A stretch of 64,000 bases of DNA from Mycolicibacterium sp. P1-18 (GCF_008329535.1 NZ_NPKR01000001.1:434001-498000), one strand, 5' to 3'; positions 24,516-35,023 are shown, numbered from the stretch's first letter. Notes: generated by a model from the sequence alone, not told the origin. Translations and numbers: made by a program.

Positions 24516-27500
24516 ATGTCAACTCCCACCGACACCCGTGACCAACGACTCGCCCGACGCTTCGAGGAGTTGACGTCCCCCTCGGGCTCCGGCGACGCCC
24601 AACTCGTTGCCGCCCAACCCGATCCGTCGATCGCGGCCGCCATGCAAGGCCCCGAGAAGATGCTTGCCGACGTCATCCGCATCGCGATGACCGGCTACGC
24701 CGACCGGCCCGCACTGGGCCAGCGGGCCGTCGAGTTCGTCCCCGACGAATCCGGCCGCACCGTCGCCTCGCTGCAGCCCCGATTCGACACCCTGACCTAC
24801 CGCGAGACGTGGCAGCGGGTCCGTGCCCTGGCCGACGCGCTGGCCGGCAACCCCGTGCAACCGGGCGACCGCGTCGCAACGCTGGGATTCACCAGCGCCG
24901 ACTACGCCGTCGTCGACATGGCGCTGCCCCTGACGGGAGCGGTGTCCGTCCCGCTGCAGACCAGCGCCCCCGTGGCACAACTCCAGCCGATCATGGTGGA
25001 GACCACGCCCGTGGTGATCCTCTCGAGCATGGACCACCTCGACGACGCGGTCGAACTCGCGCTCACCGCCCACGCGCCGCAGCGCCTGGTGGTGTTCGAC
25101 TACCACCCCCGGGTCGACGACCACCGCGAGGCGCTGGAGTCCGCTGCCCGCCGGCTGGCCGACCTGAAGGTCGACGTCACGACGCTCCAGGAGGTCGTCG
25201 AGGGCGGCGCCAAGCACGCGGCCACGGCGGAGAACCCCACGGGCAACGCCGACGCCCTCCGACTGCTGATCTACACCTCCGGGAGCACCGGTGCACCCAA
25301 GGGCGCGATGTACACCGACCGCCTGGTGGCCAACTGCTGGCGCGGCTGGTTCAGCCCCGAATGGGACACCGAGAACAAGCTGCCCGCCATCACCCTGAGC
25401 TTCATGCCCATCAGCCACGTCATGGGCCGCGTGATCCTCTACTCCACGCTGGGCGCGGGCGGCACCGCCTACTTCGCCGCCAAGAGCGATCTCTCGACAC
25501 TGCTCGAAGACCTCTCCCTGGTGCGTCCGACCAAACTCGACTTCGTCCCCCGGATCTGGGAAATGCTGTTCCAGGAGGTCCAGAGCGAGACCGACCGACG
25601 GGCCGGCGCCCGCGACGACGCCGACCGATCGGCCGTCGAGCAGGAGGTGATGGCCGAACAGCGCACCAGTCTCGTTGGTGGACGGCAATTCTCGGCGATC
25701 ACCGGCTCCGCGCCGATCTCGCCCGAGCTGCATTCCTGGATCGAGGACTTCGTGGACGTCCACGTGCAGGACGGCTACGGCTCCACCGAGGCCGGCGTCG
25801 TGCTGGTCGACGGCGCCATCCGGCGGCCACCGGTGGTCGACTACAAGCTGGTCGACGTCCCCGAGCTCGGCTACTTCGCCACCGACCGCCCGCACCCCCG
25901 CGGCGAACTGTGGGTCCGGACCGCCGACGTCATCCCCGGTTACTACCAGCGGCCCGACGTGACGGCCGAACTCTTCGACGCCGACGGCTGGTATCACACC
26001 GGCGACGTCTTCGCGGAGACCGCGCCGGAGCACCTGACCTACGTCGACCGTCGCAACAACGTGCTCAAGCTCTCGCAGGGCGAGTTCGTCACCGTCTCCA
26101 AGCTCGAAGCGGCGTACGGCGGTCACCCGTCGGTCCGTCAGATCTTCGTCTACGGCAACAGCTCTCGTTCGTACCTGCTCGCGGTCGTCGTGCCGACCGA
26201 CGACGCGCTCGCCGGCGTCGGCGGTGACGTCGCGGCCGTGAAGTCGGTGTTGGCCGAGGCGCTGCAGAGCGTCGCGCGGGAGTCCGGGCTGCAGGGATAT
26301 GAGATCCCCCGCGACTTCCTCGTCGAGACCGCGCCCTTCACCCTCGAGAACGGTCTGCTCACCGGCATCCGCAAGCTCGCGCGCCCGAAGCTCAAGGAGT
26401 TCTACGGCGAACGGCTGGAGCAGCTGTACGTCGACCTCGCCGACGGTCAGGCCGACGTGCTGCGCGCGCTGCGGCGCGACGGGGCCCAGCGTCCCGTGGC
26501 CGAGACCGTCGGCCGCGCCGCCAGTGCGCTGCTGGGAACCGCTGCCGCCGACGTGTCACCCGACTCGGCGTTCACCGATCTGGGCGGAGACTCGTTGTCG
26601 GCGTTGACCTTCGCCAACCTGCTGCACGAGATCTTCGACGTCGACGTTCCCGTCGGCGTGATCGTCAGCCCGGCCAGCGACCTGGCGTCCATCGCGGCCT
26701 ACGTCCAGGCGCAGCTGGCCGGCGGCACCAAGCGACCCACCTATGACGCGGTCCACGGTCGCGAGGCCACCGAGGTGCACGCGCGCGACCTGACGCTGGA
26801 GAAGTTCGTCGACGAGGCCACCCTCGCCGCGGCGCCGTCGCTGCCCCAGCCCACCGGTGAGGTGCGCACGGTGCTGCTGACCGGCGCCACCGGGTTCCTC
26901 GGCCGCTACCTGGCCCTGGACTGGCTGGAGCGGATGGACCTCGTCGACGGCAAGGTCATCGCACTGGTCCGAGCCAAGGACGACGACGCCGCCCGGGCCC
27001 GCCTGGACGCGACGTTCGACAGCGGCGATCCGAAGCTGCTCGCGCACTACCGCTCCCTGGCCGATCACCTCGAGGTGATCGCCGGTGACAAGGGTGACGC
27101 GAATCTCGGCTTGTCGCAGGCGACGTGGCAGCGGTTGGCCGACACCGTCGACCTGATCGTCGACCCGGCCGCGCTGGTCAACCACGTGCTGCCCTACAGC
27201 CAGCTGTTCGGACCGAACGTGGTCGGCACCGCCGAGCTGATCCGGATCGCCATGACCACCCGCATCAAGCCGTTCGTCTACATCTCGACGATCGGTGTCG
27301 GGGACGGCATCGAGCCCGGGCACTTCGTCGAAGAGACCGACATCCGGCAGATGAGCGCGACGCGAAAGGTCAACGGCGACTACGCGAACGGCTACGGAAA
27401 CAGCAAGTGGGCGGGCGAGGTCCTGCTGCGCGAGGCCCACGACCTGTGCGGCCTGCCGGTCTCGGTGTTCCGGTGCGACATGATCATGGCCGACACCACC

Positions 27501-28049
27501 TACGCGGGACAGCTGAACGTGCCGGACATGTTCACCCGGATGATGCTGAGCGTGGTGGCGACGGGCGTGGCCCCGGCGTCGTTCTACGAGTTCGACGGCG
27601 GCGGGAGTAGGCAGCGCGCCCACTTCGACGGTCTGCCCGTCGAGTTCATCGCCGACGCGGTCGACACCATCAGTGCCCACGTCACCGGGTTCGAGACGTT
27701 CCACGTCATGAACCCCTACGACGACGGCATCAGCATGGATACCTTCGTCGACTGGCTCGTCGAGGCCGGCCACCCGATCGTCCGGATTCCCGGATACGCC
27801 GATTGGCTGGCACGCTTCGAGACCGCGCTGCGGGCGCTGCCGGAAAAGCAGCGTCAAGCCTCCCTGTTGCCGCTGCTGCACAACTACGGATCGCCGCAGC
27901 ATCCGATCAACGGGTCGCTGGCACCGGTCGACCAGTTCCGTGCCGCCGTGCAGGACGACAAGATCGGCCCCGACAAGGACATCCCCCACCTGACGGCGCC
28001 CGTGATCGTCAAGTACGTCACCGATCTGGAGCTGCTCGGGCTGCTCTGA
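24516..28049 (+). CDS. car: Carboxylic acid reductase
   Basis: A 1177-residue multidomain enzyme that reduces carboxylic acids to aldehydes using ATP and NADPH. Domains in order: adenylation (residues ~50-640, with [15 protein letters not shown] near 251 and DGYGSTEAG), peptidyl carrier (LGGDSLSAL, phosphopantetheine site S693), and a reductase domain ([11 protein letters not shown] at 789-799; Y960 and K964 in YGNSK). Length and order match characterised mycobacterial and Nocardia enzymes. Activity needs a phosphopantetheinyl transferase, which is not in this window. The ATG at 24516 follows GAGGAGA; an upstream in-frame start adds 20 unrelated residues. A strong terminator follows. Confidence 0.95.
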   Translation: MSTPTDTRDQRLARRFEELTSPSGSGDAQLVAAQPDPSIAAAMQGPEKMLADVIRIAMTGYADRPALGQRAVEFVPDESGRTVASLQPRFDTLTYRETWQRVRALADALAGNPVQPGDRVATLGFTSADYAVVDMALPLTGAVSVPLQTSAPVAQLQPIMVETTPVVILSSMDHLDDAVELALTAHAPQRLVVFDYHPRVDDHREALESAARRLADLKVDVTTLQEVVEGGAKHAATAENPTGNADALRLLIYTSGSTGAPKGAMYTDRLVANCWRGWFSPEWDTENKLPAITLSFMPISHVMGRVILYSTLGAGGTAYFAAKSDLSTLLEDLSLVRPTKLDFVPRIWEMLFQEVQSETDRRAGARDDADRSAVEQEVMAEQRTSLVGGRQFSAITGSAPISPELHSWIEDFVDVHVQDGYGSTEAGVVLVDGAIRRPPVVDYKLVDVPELGYFATDRPHPRGELWVRTADVIPGYYQRPDVTAELFDADGWYHTGDVFAETAPEHLTYVDRRNNVLKLSQGEFVTVSKLEAAYGGHPSVRQIFVYGNSSRSYLLAVVVPTDDALAGVGGDVAAVKSVLAEALQSVARESGLQGYEIPRDFLVETAPFTLENGLLTGIRKLARPKLKEFYGERLEQLYVDLADGQADVLRALRRDGAQRPVAETVGRAASALLGTAAADVSPDSAFTDLGGDSLSALTFANLLHEIFDVDVPVGVIVSPASDLASIAAYVQAQLAGGTKRPTYDAVHGREATEVHARDLTLEKFVDEATLAAAPSLPQPTGEVRTVLLTGATGFLGRYLALDWLERMDLVDGKVIALVRAKDDDAARARLDATFDSGDPKLLAHYRSLADHLEVIAGDKGDANLGLSQATWQRLADTVDLIVDPAALVNHVLPYSQLFGPNVVGTAELIRIAMTTRIKPFVYISTIGVGDGIEPGHFVEETDIRQMSATRKVNGDYANGYGNSKWAGEVLLREAHDLCGLPVSVFRCDMIMADTTYAGQLNVPDMFTRMMLSVVATGVAPASFYEFDGGGSRQRAHFDGLPVEFIADAVDTISAHVTGFETFHVMNPYDDGISMDTFVDWLVEAGHPIVRIPGYADWLARFETALRALPEKQRQASLLPLLHNYGSPQHPINGSLAPVDQFRAAVQDDKIGPDKDIPHLTAPVIVKYVTDLELLGLL

Positions 28050-28056
28050 CCCGCCA

Positions 28057-28106
28057 CACGAATATGCCCACCTCTGAGCGCCTTTGCTCGGAGGTGGGCA
28101 TTCGTG
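28057..28106 (+). terminator. Intrinsic terminator after car
   Basis: Arms 28057-28079 and 28086-28106 pair over about 21 bp with a two-base bulge (CACGAAT..GCCCACCT) and a six-base loop. It begins eight bases after the car stop. The core is almost the same as that of the terminator at 12884. Confidence 0.85.
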
Positions 28107-28144
28107 TCGGTGGCTGCGCTGGGCAGCCCCGCCCTGCTATCTGA

Positions 28145-28483
28145 TCAGTAGTTGTTGCAGCTGGTCGCCACGGACATGATCAGCCCGTTGAACTGCGCCG
28201 CCTGCGGGAAGCTGCGCACGAAGTCGATCTTCTGCTGGCGCTCCGGCGACCCGGGAGGCGAGGCGACGAGGCCCTGGAGGAACCCGTTGGCGGCCGGATC
28301 GTTCTGCAGGGCGGCCGTCGCGGCCGGATCCTGAGCGTTCGCCGCGGCGATCACCTGAGGGTAGGTGCACGTCGAGTTGAGGATCACGGCGTCACCGGGA
28401 GCCGCCGAGGCGATCCCGCTGCCCGCCATCGCGGCGAGAGCCAATCCACCCAAACCAGCGGCCATCTTCGTTGTAAAAGTCAT
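28145..28483 (-). CDS. Haemophore-like secreted protein
   Basis: A 112-residue secreted protein. The signal peptide runs MTFTTKMAAGLGGLALAAMA and ends near SASAA-type cleavage (GIASAA). The mature part starts APGDAVILNSTCTYPQVIAA and ends VATSCNNY, giving two cysteines for a likely disulfide, the pattern of the mycobacterial haem-binding haemophore family (Rv0203-like). These are thought to carry haem outside the cell. No MmpL haem importer is adjacent. ATG at 28483 is chosen because GGAAGG lies 9-10 bases upstream; a GTG three codons earlier is possible. Confidence 0.8.
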   Translation of the reverse strand: MTFTTKMAAGLGGLALAAMAGSGIASAAPGDAVILNSTCTYPQVIAAANAQDPAATAALQNDPAANGFLQGLVASPPGSPERQQKIDFVRSFPQAAQFNGLIMSVATSCNNY

Positions 28484-28710
28484 TTCGTCCACCTTCCGAC
28501 ACGTGTATGCGACGGCATCATCGAAGTGTCGTCACGAGTTTAACCGTCCACGACGGCCCTCGCGTTACATCTTCCCGGTGGCAAATGGGACACACCTCGA
28601 CGACGCCTTCAATTTGGTTAGCCACAATAGCTATTTTGCCGCACATGGCCGGTGCTAAACCCGCCCCGACGGGCAGTCGAGCAACTGGCGGCCTGGCCGA
28701 CCCGAATTAA

Positions 28711-29700
28711 CTAACTTTCTCCACCGTCACCGAGTGATCCAGCCCACGTCATCGCGGCACCTGAGCCGAACAGCCCCGGCAGCCCGCCGGAGTGCAGGAA
28801 CACCGTCCGCTCACCGGGTCGGACGTCGCCGTCGCGGACCGCCTCGACGAGCCCCGCGAGGGCGCGGCCGGTGTAGACGGGATCCAGAATCAACCCCTCC
28901 GTTCGCGCCGCCAGCGTCAGCGCGTTCATCACCGGCTCGGTGAGCGTCGAATAGCCCGCGCCGACCTGTTCGGTGCGCAGCCGCAGGGCGGGCGGGGCGT
29001 CGCCGCCGCGGGACCCCATCCCGGCGAGCAGGTCCGCGACCCTGGCCTCGGGATCGGGCACCGCCCCGGTGTGCACCCCGAGGACGCGCCCGGCACCGAG
29101 GGCGTGGACGAGACCGGCCGCGGTGCCACCGGAGCCCACCGCCACCACCACCTGAGCGAGGTCGGGCATCTGGTCGAGCAACTCGTGACCGGCGTCGACA
29201 TAGCCGCGCGCCCCGATCGCACTCGACCCGCCAAACGGAATCTGGCCGGCCGGGCGACCGTCGGCGGTCAGTTGCTCGGTGATCTGCGCCGCGCGGTGCT
29301 CCAACCCCCCCGAGTCGACGTCGCCCGCCCACACGATCCTGGCGCCGAGCATCGAATTCAGCGCGAGGTTGCCCGCGACGGGACCACCGGTGCCGGCCAG
29401 CACCAGCACGACGTCGAGGCCCAACCGCGCCCCGGCAGCGGCGGTCAGCCGGGCGTGATTGCTCTGCGCGGCACCCGTCGTGACCAGAGTGGTCGCCCCG
29501 TCGGCGACTGCGGCGGCCACCGTGTACTGCAGCTTGCGCACCTTGTTGCCACCGCCGCCGAGCCCCACGAGATCGTCACGCTTGACCCACAGGTCGTCGG
29601 GCTCGAGGCCGAGGGCGGACGCCAATCGAGGTGCCGCCTCGAGCGGCGTCGGCAGGGTGCACAGATCGATCCGTTGGTGGTCGCTGGACGGCGACGTCAC
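28711..29700 (-). CDS. D-cysteine desulfhydrase / ACC deaminase-like PLP enzyme
   Basis: A 329-residue fold-type II PLP enzyme. The cofactor lysine is K53 in GGGGNKVRKLQY, and the serine loop is TTGAAQSNHARLTAAA. VAVGSGGTAAGLV is the phosphate-binding loop. The family includes D-cysteine desulfhydrase and 1-aminocyclopropane-1-carboxylate deaminase; the former is commoner in bacteria and is preferred. GTG at 29700 overlaps the stop of the alcohol dehydrogenase by four bases, so the two are translationally coupled. Their joint chemistry is not evident. Confidence 0.85.
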   Translation of the reverse strand: MTSPSSDHQRIDLCTLPTPLEAAPRLASALGLEPDDLWVKRDDLVGLGGGGNKVRKLQYTVAAAVADGATTLVTTGAAQSNHARLTAAAGARLGLDVVLVLAGTGGPVAGNLALNSMLGARIVWAGDVDSGGLEHRAAQITEQLTADGRPAGQIPFGGSSAIGARGYVDAGHELLDQMPDLAQVVVAVGSGGTAAGLVHALGAGRVLGVHTGAVPDPEARVADLLAGMGSRGGDAPPALRLRTEQVGAGYSTLTEPVMNALTLAARTEGLILDPVYTGRALAGLVEAVRDGDVRPGERTVFLHSGGLPGLFGSGAAMTWAGSLGDGGES

Positions 29701-30878
29701 GGCGTCAGCATGATCTTGATCGCGTCGTCCTGCTTCTTCTGGAAGATGTCGTAGGCATGGGGTGCGTCGTCGAGCGGCAGGACGTGGCTGGCGAAGCCGT
29801 CGACGCCCAGCGGGTCGTCGTCGGTGAGCAGCGGCATGATGTCGTCGACCCAGCGCTTGACGTTGGCCTGACCCATCCTGAGCTGAATCTGCTTGTCGAA
29901 CAGCGTCAACATCGGCATGGGATCCGCCATTCCGCCGTAGACGCCGATCAGCGAGATGGTGCCGCCGCGCCGGACGACGTCGATCGCCGAGTAGAGCGCC
30001 GCCAGCCGGTCGACGCCCGCCTTCTGCATCATGGGCTTGGCGAGCGCGTCGGGCAGCAGCCCGGTCACCTGCTGGGCCATCTTCGCCACCGGCGAGCCAT
30101 GGGCCTCCATGCCGACCGCGTCGATCACGGAGTCGGTACCGCGACCGTCGGTCATCGAGCGGATCGCGTCGCCGACGGCGAAGTCGATCTCGTTGAGGTC
30201 GACCGTCCGGATGCCGCGTGCGGCGGTGCGGGCCAACCGCTCGGGCACCAGGTCGACCCCGATCACGTCGTAGCCCAGGTGGTGCGCGATGCGGGCGGCC
30301 ATGTCGCCGATGGGCCCGAGTCCCAGCACCGTCACGGAGCCGCCGTCGGGAATCCCCGCGTAGGCCACCGCCTGCCAGGCGGTGGGCAGAACGTCGGACA
30401 GATAGACGAACCGCGAATCCGGCGGCCCGTCGGGCACCTTGATGTGGGTGAATTGCGCCTGCGGCACCCGCAGCAACTCGGCCTGTCCGCCGGGAACGGC
30501 ACCGTAGAGCTCGGAGTAGCCGAAGAGGGCGGCACCCATGCCCTGGTCGCGCACCTGCGTGGTCTCGCACTGCGTGTAGAGATGCGCGTCGCACATGTAG
30601 CAGTGCCCGCAGGAAATCTGGAACGGAATCACCACCCGGTCCCCCACGGCCAGGTTGGTCACGTCCTTGCCGACCTCCCGGACGACGCCCATCGGCTCGT
30701 GCCCCAGGATGTCGCCGGGCGTCATGAAGGCACCGAGAACCTCGTAGAGATGAAGATCCGAGCCGCAGATGTTGGTGGACGTGATCTCGATGATGGCGTC
30801 GTTCGGTTCCTGGATCTTGGGATCGGGAACCTGCTCAACCCGTACGTCGCGCTTGCCGTGCCACGTCACTGCCTTCAC
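29697..30878 (-). CDS. Zinc-dependent alcohol dehydrogenase
   Basis: A 393-residue medium-chain dehydrogenase resembling the glutathione-independent formaldehyde dehydrogenase group. Catalytic zinc ligands are C38, H60 and E61 (GHEPMG). The structural zinc lobe has C90, C93, C96 and C104. The nucleotide-binding motif is GLGPIGDMAA near residue 187. It oxidises an alcohol or aldehyde hydrate with NAD. It is first in a two-gene unit with the PLP enzyme. Confidence 0.9.
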   Translation of the reverse strand: MKAVTWHGKRDVRVEQVPDPKIQEPNDAIIEITSTNICGSDLHLYEVLGAFMTPGDILGHEPMGVVREVGKDVTNLAVGDRVVIPFQISCGHCYMCDAHLYTQCETTQVRDQGMGAALFGYSELYGAVPGGQAELLRVPQAQFTHIKVPDGPPDSRFVYLSDVLPTAWQAVAYAGIPDGGSVTVLGLGPIGDMAARIAHHLGYDVIGVDLVPERLARTAARGIRTVDLNEIDFAVGDAIRSMTDGRGTDSVIDAVGMEAHGSPVAKMAQQVTGLLPDALAKPMMQKAGVDRLAALYSAIDVVRRGGTISLIGVYGGMADPMPMLTLFDKQIQLRMGQANVKRWVDDIMPLLTDDDPLGVDGFASHVLPLDDAPHAYDIFQKKQDDAIKIMLTP

Positions 30879-31012
30879 GTCTACTCCGTCCGCCGTCTGC
30901 CCAATGTCGGGTGCCAGGCACGTACCCGCGTGCGGGACGGCAAAACGCGCCGGGGACGGCGGTGGCCCCGGCTAGGAGGTGAACGGTGGACGCCGACGAC
31001 GGTCGGCGGCGC

Positions 31013-31261
31013 TCATTCTGCTTCGAGGTCTTCGGTGTCGACGAAGAGCAGGTTGTCGTCGTCGAGCATGACCGCCCAGCGGCGCGCGGGTCCGGCGATG
31101 CGGTTGCCGCCGATTTCGACCGGGATTCCGATGGATTCACCGAAGTCGTCGACGATCACCCCGTGCGCCTCGCGATCGGAGCTCGGGAACACGCGAACGC
31201 GAGTGGTAATGCCGACACCGGCGGGCGCGTCGCCCTCACCGCTGGCCGCGTCGTCGCTCAT
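31013..31261 (-). CDS. Small conserved-looking protein, 82 residues
   Basis: The product reads MSDDAASGEGDAPAGVGITT and continues with RVRVFPSSDREAHGVIVDDF and RRWAVMLDDDNLLFVDTEDL. Alternating hydrophobic residues suggest a small beta-rich cytoplasmic protein. I recognise no family. ATG at 31261 has GGGGGAA upstream; an in-frame TTG seven codons earlier is possible. Confidence 0.7.
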   Translation of the reverse strand: MSDDAASGEGDAPAGVGITTRVRVFPSSDREAHGVIVDDFGESIGIPVEIGGNRIAGPARRWAVMLDDDNLLFVDTEDLEAE

Positions 31262-31410
31262 CTTCGTTCCCCCGTCTGTCAAAGTTTCCCCGACAGTTCA
31301 CATTCTGAACCACGGCACGGCGGAGCAACAATACTTCGGCGGATATGACATTTTCGTCACGCCGCAGGAATTCAGTCACCCGGGGTCCCGGGGCGCCTGA
31401 CGAATGGAGC

Positions 31411-31445
31411 GCCCTTGGGGGCTTGATGCCAAAACCGCCAAGGGC
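31411..31445 (-). terminator. Candidate stem-loop downstream of the ferredoxin oxidoreductase
   Basis: GCCCTTGG at 31411-31418 pairs with CCAAGGGC at 31438-31445 around a 19-base loop, about 70 bases past the stop of the large minus-strand gene. Arms are short and there is no clear T-tract. The rest of 31262-31517 shows no gene. Confidence 0.4.
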
Positions 31446-31517
31446 TTGAGGGAACGCAGGCCGGCCTGCGTGTCGCTCCACCTTCAAAGCTACACCTCTA
31501 CCGACCAGTTTCCTTTG

Positions 31518-34500
31518 TTAGCTGAGACTTTGGTCGACCCCGAGTTCTCGCAGTCGTGCGCGGTAGAGGTCGACGTTGGCCAGTTTCACGCCCTCGTAGC
31601 CACGGACGACGTCCGGCAGCGCGGCGACCTCGACCGCACGGTCGTAGTTCGCGCCGTCCAACCCGGCGGCCAACTCGGTCACGATTTGCTCGTAGTGGTC
31701 ACGAAGCCGGCGCTCCACCCGGCGCACGTGGGCGTAGCCGAACGGATCGAATGCAGTGCCGCGCAACCGCTTTCCCTTCGCCAACATGCGCAGCGCCACG
31801 TGCGACCGTGGGCCGAGTCCGATCTTCTTCTCCCGGCCCAAGACTCGCAGCATCGGCGGGTGCAGCCGGTAGGTCAGCTTCTCGCCGTTCGGAAACTCCT
31901 CTCGAACGTGGTCGACGAACCGTGGATCGGTGAGCAGCCGGGCGACTTCGTACTCGTCCTTGTAGGCGGTGAACTTGAACAGCCCGCGGGCGACGGCTTC
32001 GCTGAAGTCCGTACGGTCCGAGGCGGCGCGCTCCGCCGTCCACACCGCGTGCATCGCCATGACATACCGGCGGGCCACCCGCTCACCCTGAAACTGGACG
32101 AGGTCGGCCGCGCGACGCGACACCAGATCCCCGAGCCGACCGGTGAAGGTGGTGCCCGCGAAGAGATGCGCGGGCGGGCCTGCCGGCTGACGCGTCCGCG
32201 CGGGCATGACGGCGTCGCCGAAGCGAGACGGGTCGGCGACCGCGACCCGACCCCACCGGAAGGCCGCCAGGTTGGCGTCGACCGCGACGCCGTTGATCCG
32301 GATGGCCTCCTCGACGCACTCCGCGGGCAGCCGCAGCGCCCCGGTCTGATGAGCGGCCCCGATCAGCAGGAAGTTCGCCGCGGCCGTGCTGCCGAACAAG
32401 GCCTGAGCGGCCTCCAGCGCGTCGAAGGAGTGCAGGCTTCGCGACACCCGGCCCAGCCGCTCCAACAGGTAGGGCGTCTCGGGATACCGAATCGACTTGT
32501 CGTAGACCATCGCACCGGTGGGCGTCTTGCTGGTCGACGCGACGGCGATCGTCCGGGCGGCGTCGCCGTACGCGAGGTTCTTGGCGTCCACCGCGGCCAG
32601 CAGGTCGAAGGCGACGATGCAGTCCGCGGCGCCCGGCGTGAGCCGGTTGGACGGTTCCAGCCGGCCCGCGGCGAACCTCAGGTGCGACACGACGGGTCCG
32701 GCCTTCTGGCTCAGGCCGATCTGGTCGAGACTCTCCACCTCGTAGCCGGCCCGGAGCGCCGCCGTCGCCAGGACCTGGTTCACGGTGACGATGCCGGTCC
32801 CGCCGATGCCGGCGAAGAAGACGTTGTGGGTGGAGGTGATCGGCTCGACGTCGACGTCGGGCAGCCGTGGCGGCGCCGCGGGCGCACGCTTCTTCGTCGT
32901 ACGGGAAGCGGGTTCTACCTCGACCGTGACGAACGACGGACAGTCGCCGTCCAGGCAGCTGTAGTCGGTGTTGCACGACGTCTGGTCGATCCGCGTCTTG
33001 CGGCCGAGGTCGGTGTCGACCGGCTGCACCGACAGGCAGTTCGACTTGACGCCACAGTCCCCGCACCCCTCGCACACCGCCTCGTTGATGAGGACGCGGG
33101 TGGTGCGGGTCGGCAAGGTTCCGCGCTTGCGTTGCCGCCGGGCGTCGGCCGCGCAGTGCTGGTCGTAGATCAGGACGGTGACGCCCTCGACTTCGCGCAG
33201 GCGCTTCTGAGCCTCGTCGAGTCGGTCGCGGTGCCAGAGGACCGTGCCCTTGGCCAGCGCACGACGGTCGTGACGCTTCGGCTCGTCGGCGCAGACGATG
33301 ATCTGCTTGACGCCCTCGGCGGTCAGCTTGTGCGTCAGCCCCGCGACGGTCAGCCCGCCCTCGGCGTTCTGCGCACCGGTCATCGCGACGACCTCGTTGA
33401 ACAGCAGCTTGTAGGTGATGTTGACGCCGGCTGCGACGCACGCCTGCACGGCGAGTTGGCCGGAGTGGAAGAAGGTGCCGTCGCCGATGTTCTGGAACAG
33501 GTGCTTGACGTCGGTGAACGGAGCCTGGCCGATCCACTGGCTGCCCTCACCGCCCATCTGGGTGAGGCCGGTGACGGCGCTGTCGGTGCGATCCGACATG
33601 GTCACCATCGTGTGGCAGCCGATCCCGCCGCCGGCCAGCGAGCCCTCGGGCACCGCGGTGGAGCGGTTGTGCGGGCAACCACTGCAAAAGTAGGGCGCCC
33701 GGGTGGCGGTGAGGACGTCCAGCGACAACGCGGGGGGCGGCGGCGTCTTCAGGTCGAGCCGGCCGGCGAGAACGCGGCGCAGCGGGGCGGCCAACCGGCC
33801 CGCGGTGAGTTCACCGCCGGCGGGGATCAGCAGTCGCCCGGCGGCGTCCTTCTTGCCGAGGATGCGTGGCGCGTCGGTGGTGCCGTAGAGGATCTCGCGC
33901 ACCTGGGTCTCGACGAACGCCGTCTTGTCCTCCACGACGAGGATCTCGGCCAGGCCGTCGGCGAAGGACGTCACGGCGCCCGGTCCCAGCGGACTAGGCA
34001 TGCCGATGCGCAGCAGCCGCACACCCGCCCGGTAAAGCGCCGCGTCGTCAGCGCCCAGGTCGGCGAGTGCCTGACGCACCGCGTCGAACGTGGGTCCGGT
34101 GGCGGCGATGCCGATGGTCGCGTCGGGCGGGTCGAGCTCGACGACGTCGAGACCGTTGGCGGCACCGTAGGCACGCACCATCTCGGCGCGGGGACCGTAC
34201 AGATCTGCCTCGGCGTCCAGACTGCTCGAGGGGGCGGCCATCGGCCGCTGCCGGTAGGTGAACGGCCGGCCGTCCCACTGCACGTCGGGCACCACGACGT
34301 CGACGTCGGCGATGCTGCCGTCCACCGACCAGGCGCCGTCGGCCACGTCGGCCACGATCTTGAGCGCCACCACGCACCCGGAGGCCCGCGACATCGCCAC
34401 CCCGTGCATGGCCATCGTGACGATCTCGCGGGCGTTGCGCGGAAACAGAACCGGTATGCCGAGCGCGGCCAGCGACCGTTCACTGACGGCGGGCACGGTC

Positions 34501-35009
34501 GACGACTTCGACGCCGGATCGTCCCCGACCAGAATGAGCACTCCCCCACGGGGATTCACGCCGTACATGTTGGCGTGCCGCAGCGCGTCGGTGGCTCGGT
34601 CCAGGCCCGGCCCCTTGCCGTACCAGACGCCGACCACGCCGTCGTACGTCGGCGCGGAAGTGGAGAGCCCTGCGGACGCCGCGAACCCGGCCAGATCGGC
34701 CTGGCTGCCCCACACCGAGGTGGCGGCCAACTCCTCGTTCAGGCCCGGCACGAAGGTGATGTCGTTGGCCCGAAGCACCTCCGGCATGCCGGCGAGCATC
34801 CGGTCGACCCCACCCAGCGGGCTGCCCTGATAGCCGGAGACGAACGTCGCCACGCGCCGCCCGGCGCGGGCGTCGCGCTCGTGCTGCTCTACCAGGGCCC
34901 GGGCGATCGCCTGAACGCCGGTGAGCACGACGGCGCCCGATCCCGCGCGGTAGCGGTCGCCCAACTCGTAGGGCTGACGGTCGGCGGGGCGGGTGTCGAG
35001 ATCGGTCAT
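31518..35009 (-). CDS. Indolepyruvate ferredoxin oxidoreductase family, fused subunits
   Basis: An 1163-residue single-chain 2-oxoacid:ferredoxin oxidoreductase. The N-terminal third is the pyrimidine-binding domain (TFVSGYQGSPLGGVDRML). The middle holds the thiamine diphosphate-binding part (FCSGCPHN and NIGDGTFFHSGQLAV near residue 510). Near 643 is a cysteine cluster CEGCGDCGVKSNC, with more cysteines after it, for [4Fe-4S] centres. The C-terminal third is the gamma-type domain (GIGGTGIVTVNQVL). It oxidatively decarboxylates aryl or branched 2-oxoacids to acyl-CoA. A divergent Lrp/AsnC gene probably regulates it according to amino acid supply. Confidence 0.92.
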   Translation of the reverse strand: MTDLDTRPADRQPYELGDRYRAGSGAVVLTGVQAIARALVEQHERDARAGRRVATFVSGYQGSPLGGVDRMLAGMPEVLRANDITFVPGLNEELAATSVWGSQADLAGFAASAGLSTSAPTYDGVVGVWYGKGPGLDRATDALRHANMYGVNPRGGVLILVGDDPASKSSTVPAVSERSLAALGIPVLFPRNAREIVTMAMHGVAMSRASGCVVALKIVADVADGAWSVDGSIADVDVVVPDVQWDGRPFTYRQRPMAAPSSSLDAEADLYGPRAEMVRAYGAANGLDVVELDPPDATIGIAATGPTFDAVRQALADLGADDAALYRAGVRLLRIGMPSPLGPGAVTSFADGLAEILVVEDKTAFVETQVREILYGTTDAPRILGKKDAAGRLLIPAGGELTAGRLAAPLRRVLAGRLDLKTPPPPALSLDVLTATRAPYFCSGCPHNRSTAVPEGSLAGGGIGCHTMVTMSDRTDSAVTGLTQMGGEGSQWIGQAPFTDVKHLFQNIGDGTFFHSGQLAVQACVAAGVNITYKLLFNEVVAMTGAQNAEGGLTVAGLTHKLTAEGVKQIIVCADEPKRHDRRALAKGTVLWHRDRLDEAQKRLREVEGVTVLIYDQHCAADARRQRKRGTLPTRTTRVLINEAVCEGCGDCGVKSNCLSVQPVDTDLGRKTRIDQTSCNTDYSCLDGDCPSFVTVEVEPASRTTKKRAPAAPPRLPDVDVEPITSTHNVFFAGIGGTGIVTVNQVLATAALRAGYEVESLDQIGLSQKAGPVVSHLRFAAGRLEPSNRLTPGAADCIVAFDLLAAVDAKNLAYGDAARTIAVASTSKTPTGAMVYDKSIRYPETPYLLERLGRVSRSLHSFDALEAAQALFGSTAAANFLLIGAAHQTGALRLPAECVEEAIRINGVAVDANLAAFRWGRVAVADPSRFGDAVMPARTRQPAGPPAHLFAGTTFTGRLGDLVSRRAADLVQFQGERVARRYVMAMHAVWTAERAASDRTDFSEAVARGLFKFTAYKDEYEVARLLTDPRFVDHVREEFPNGEKLTYRLHPPMLRVLGREKKIGLGPRSHVALRMLAKGKRLRGTAFDPFGYAHVRRVERRLRDHYEQIVTELAAGLDGANYDRAVEVAALPDVVRGYEGVKLANVDLYRARLRELGVDQSLS

Positions 35010-35023
35010 TGGGGGTCACCACC

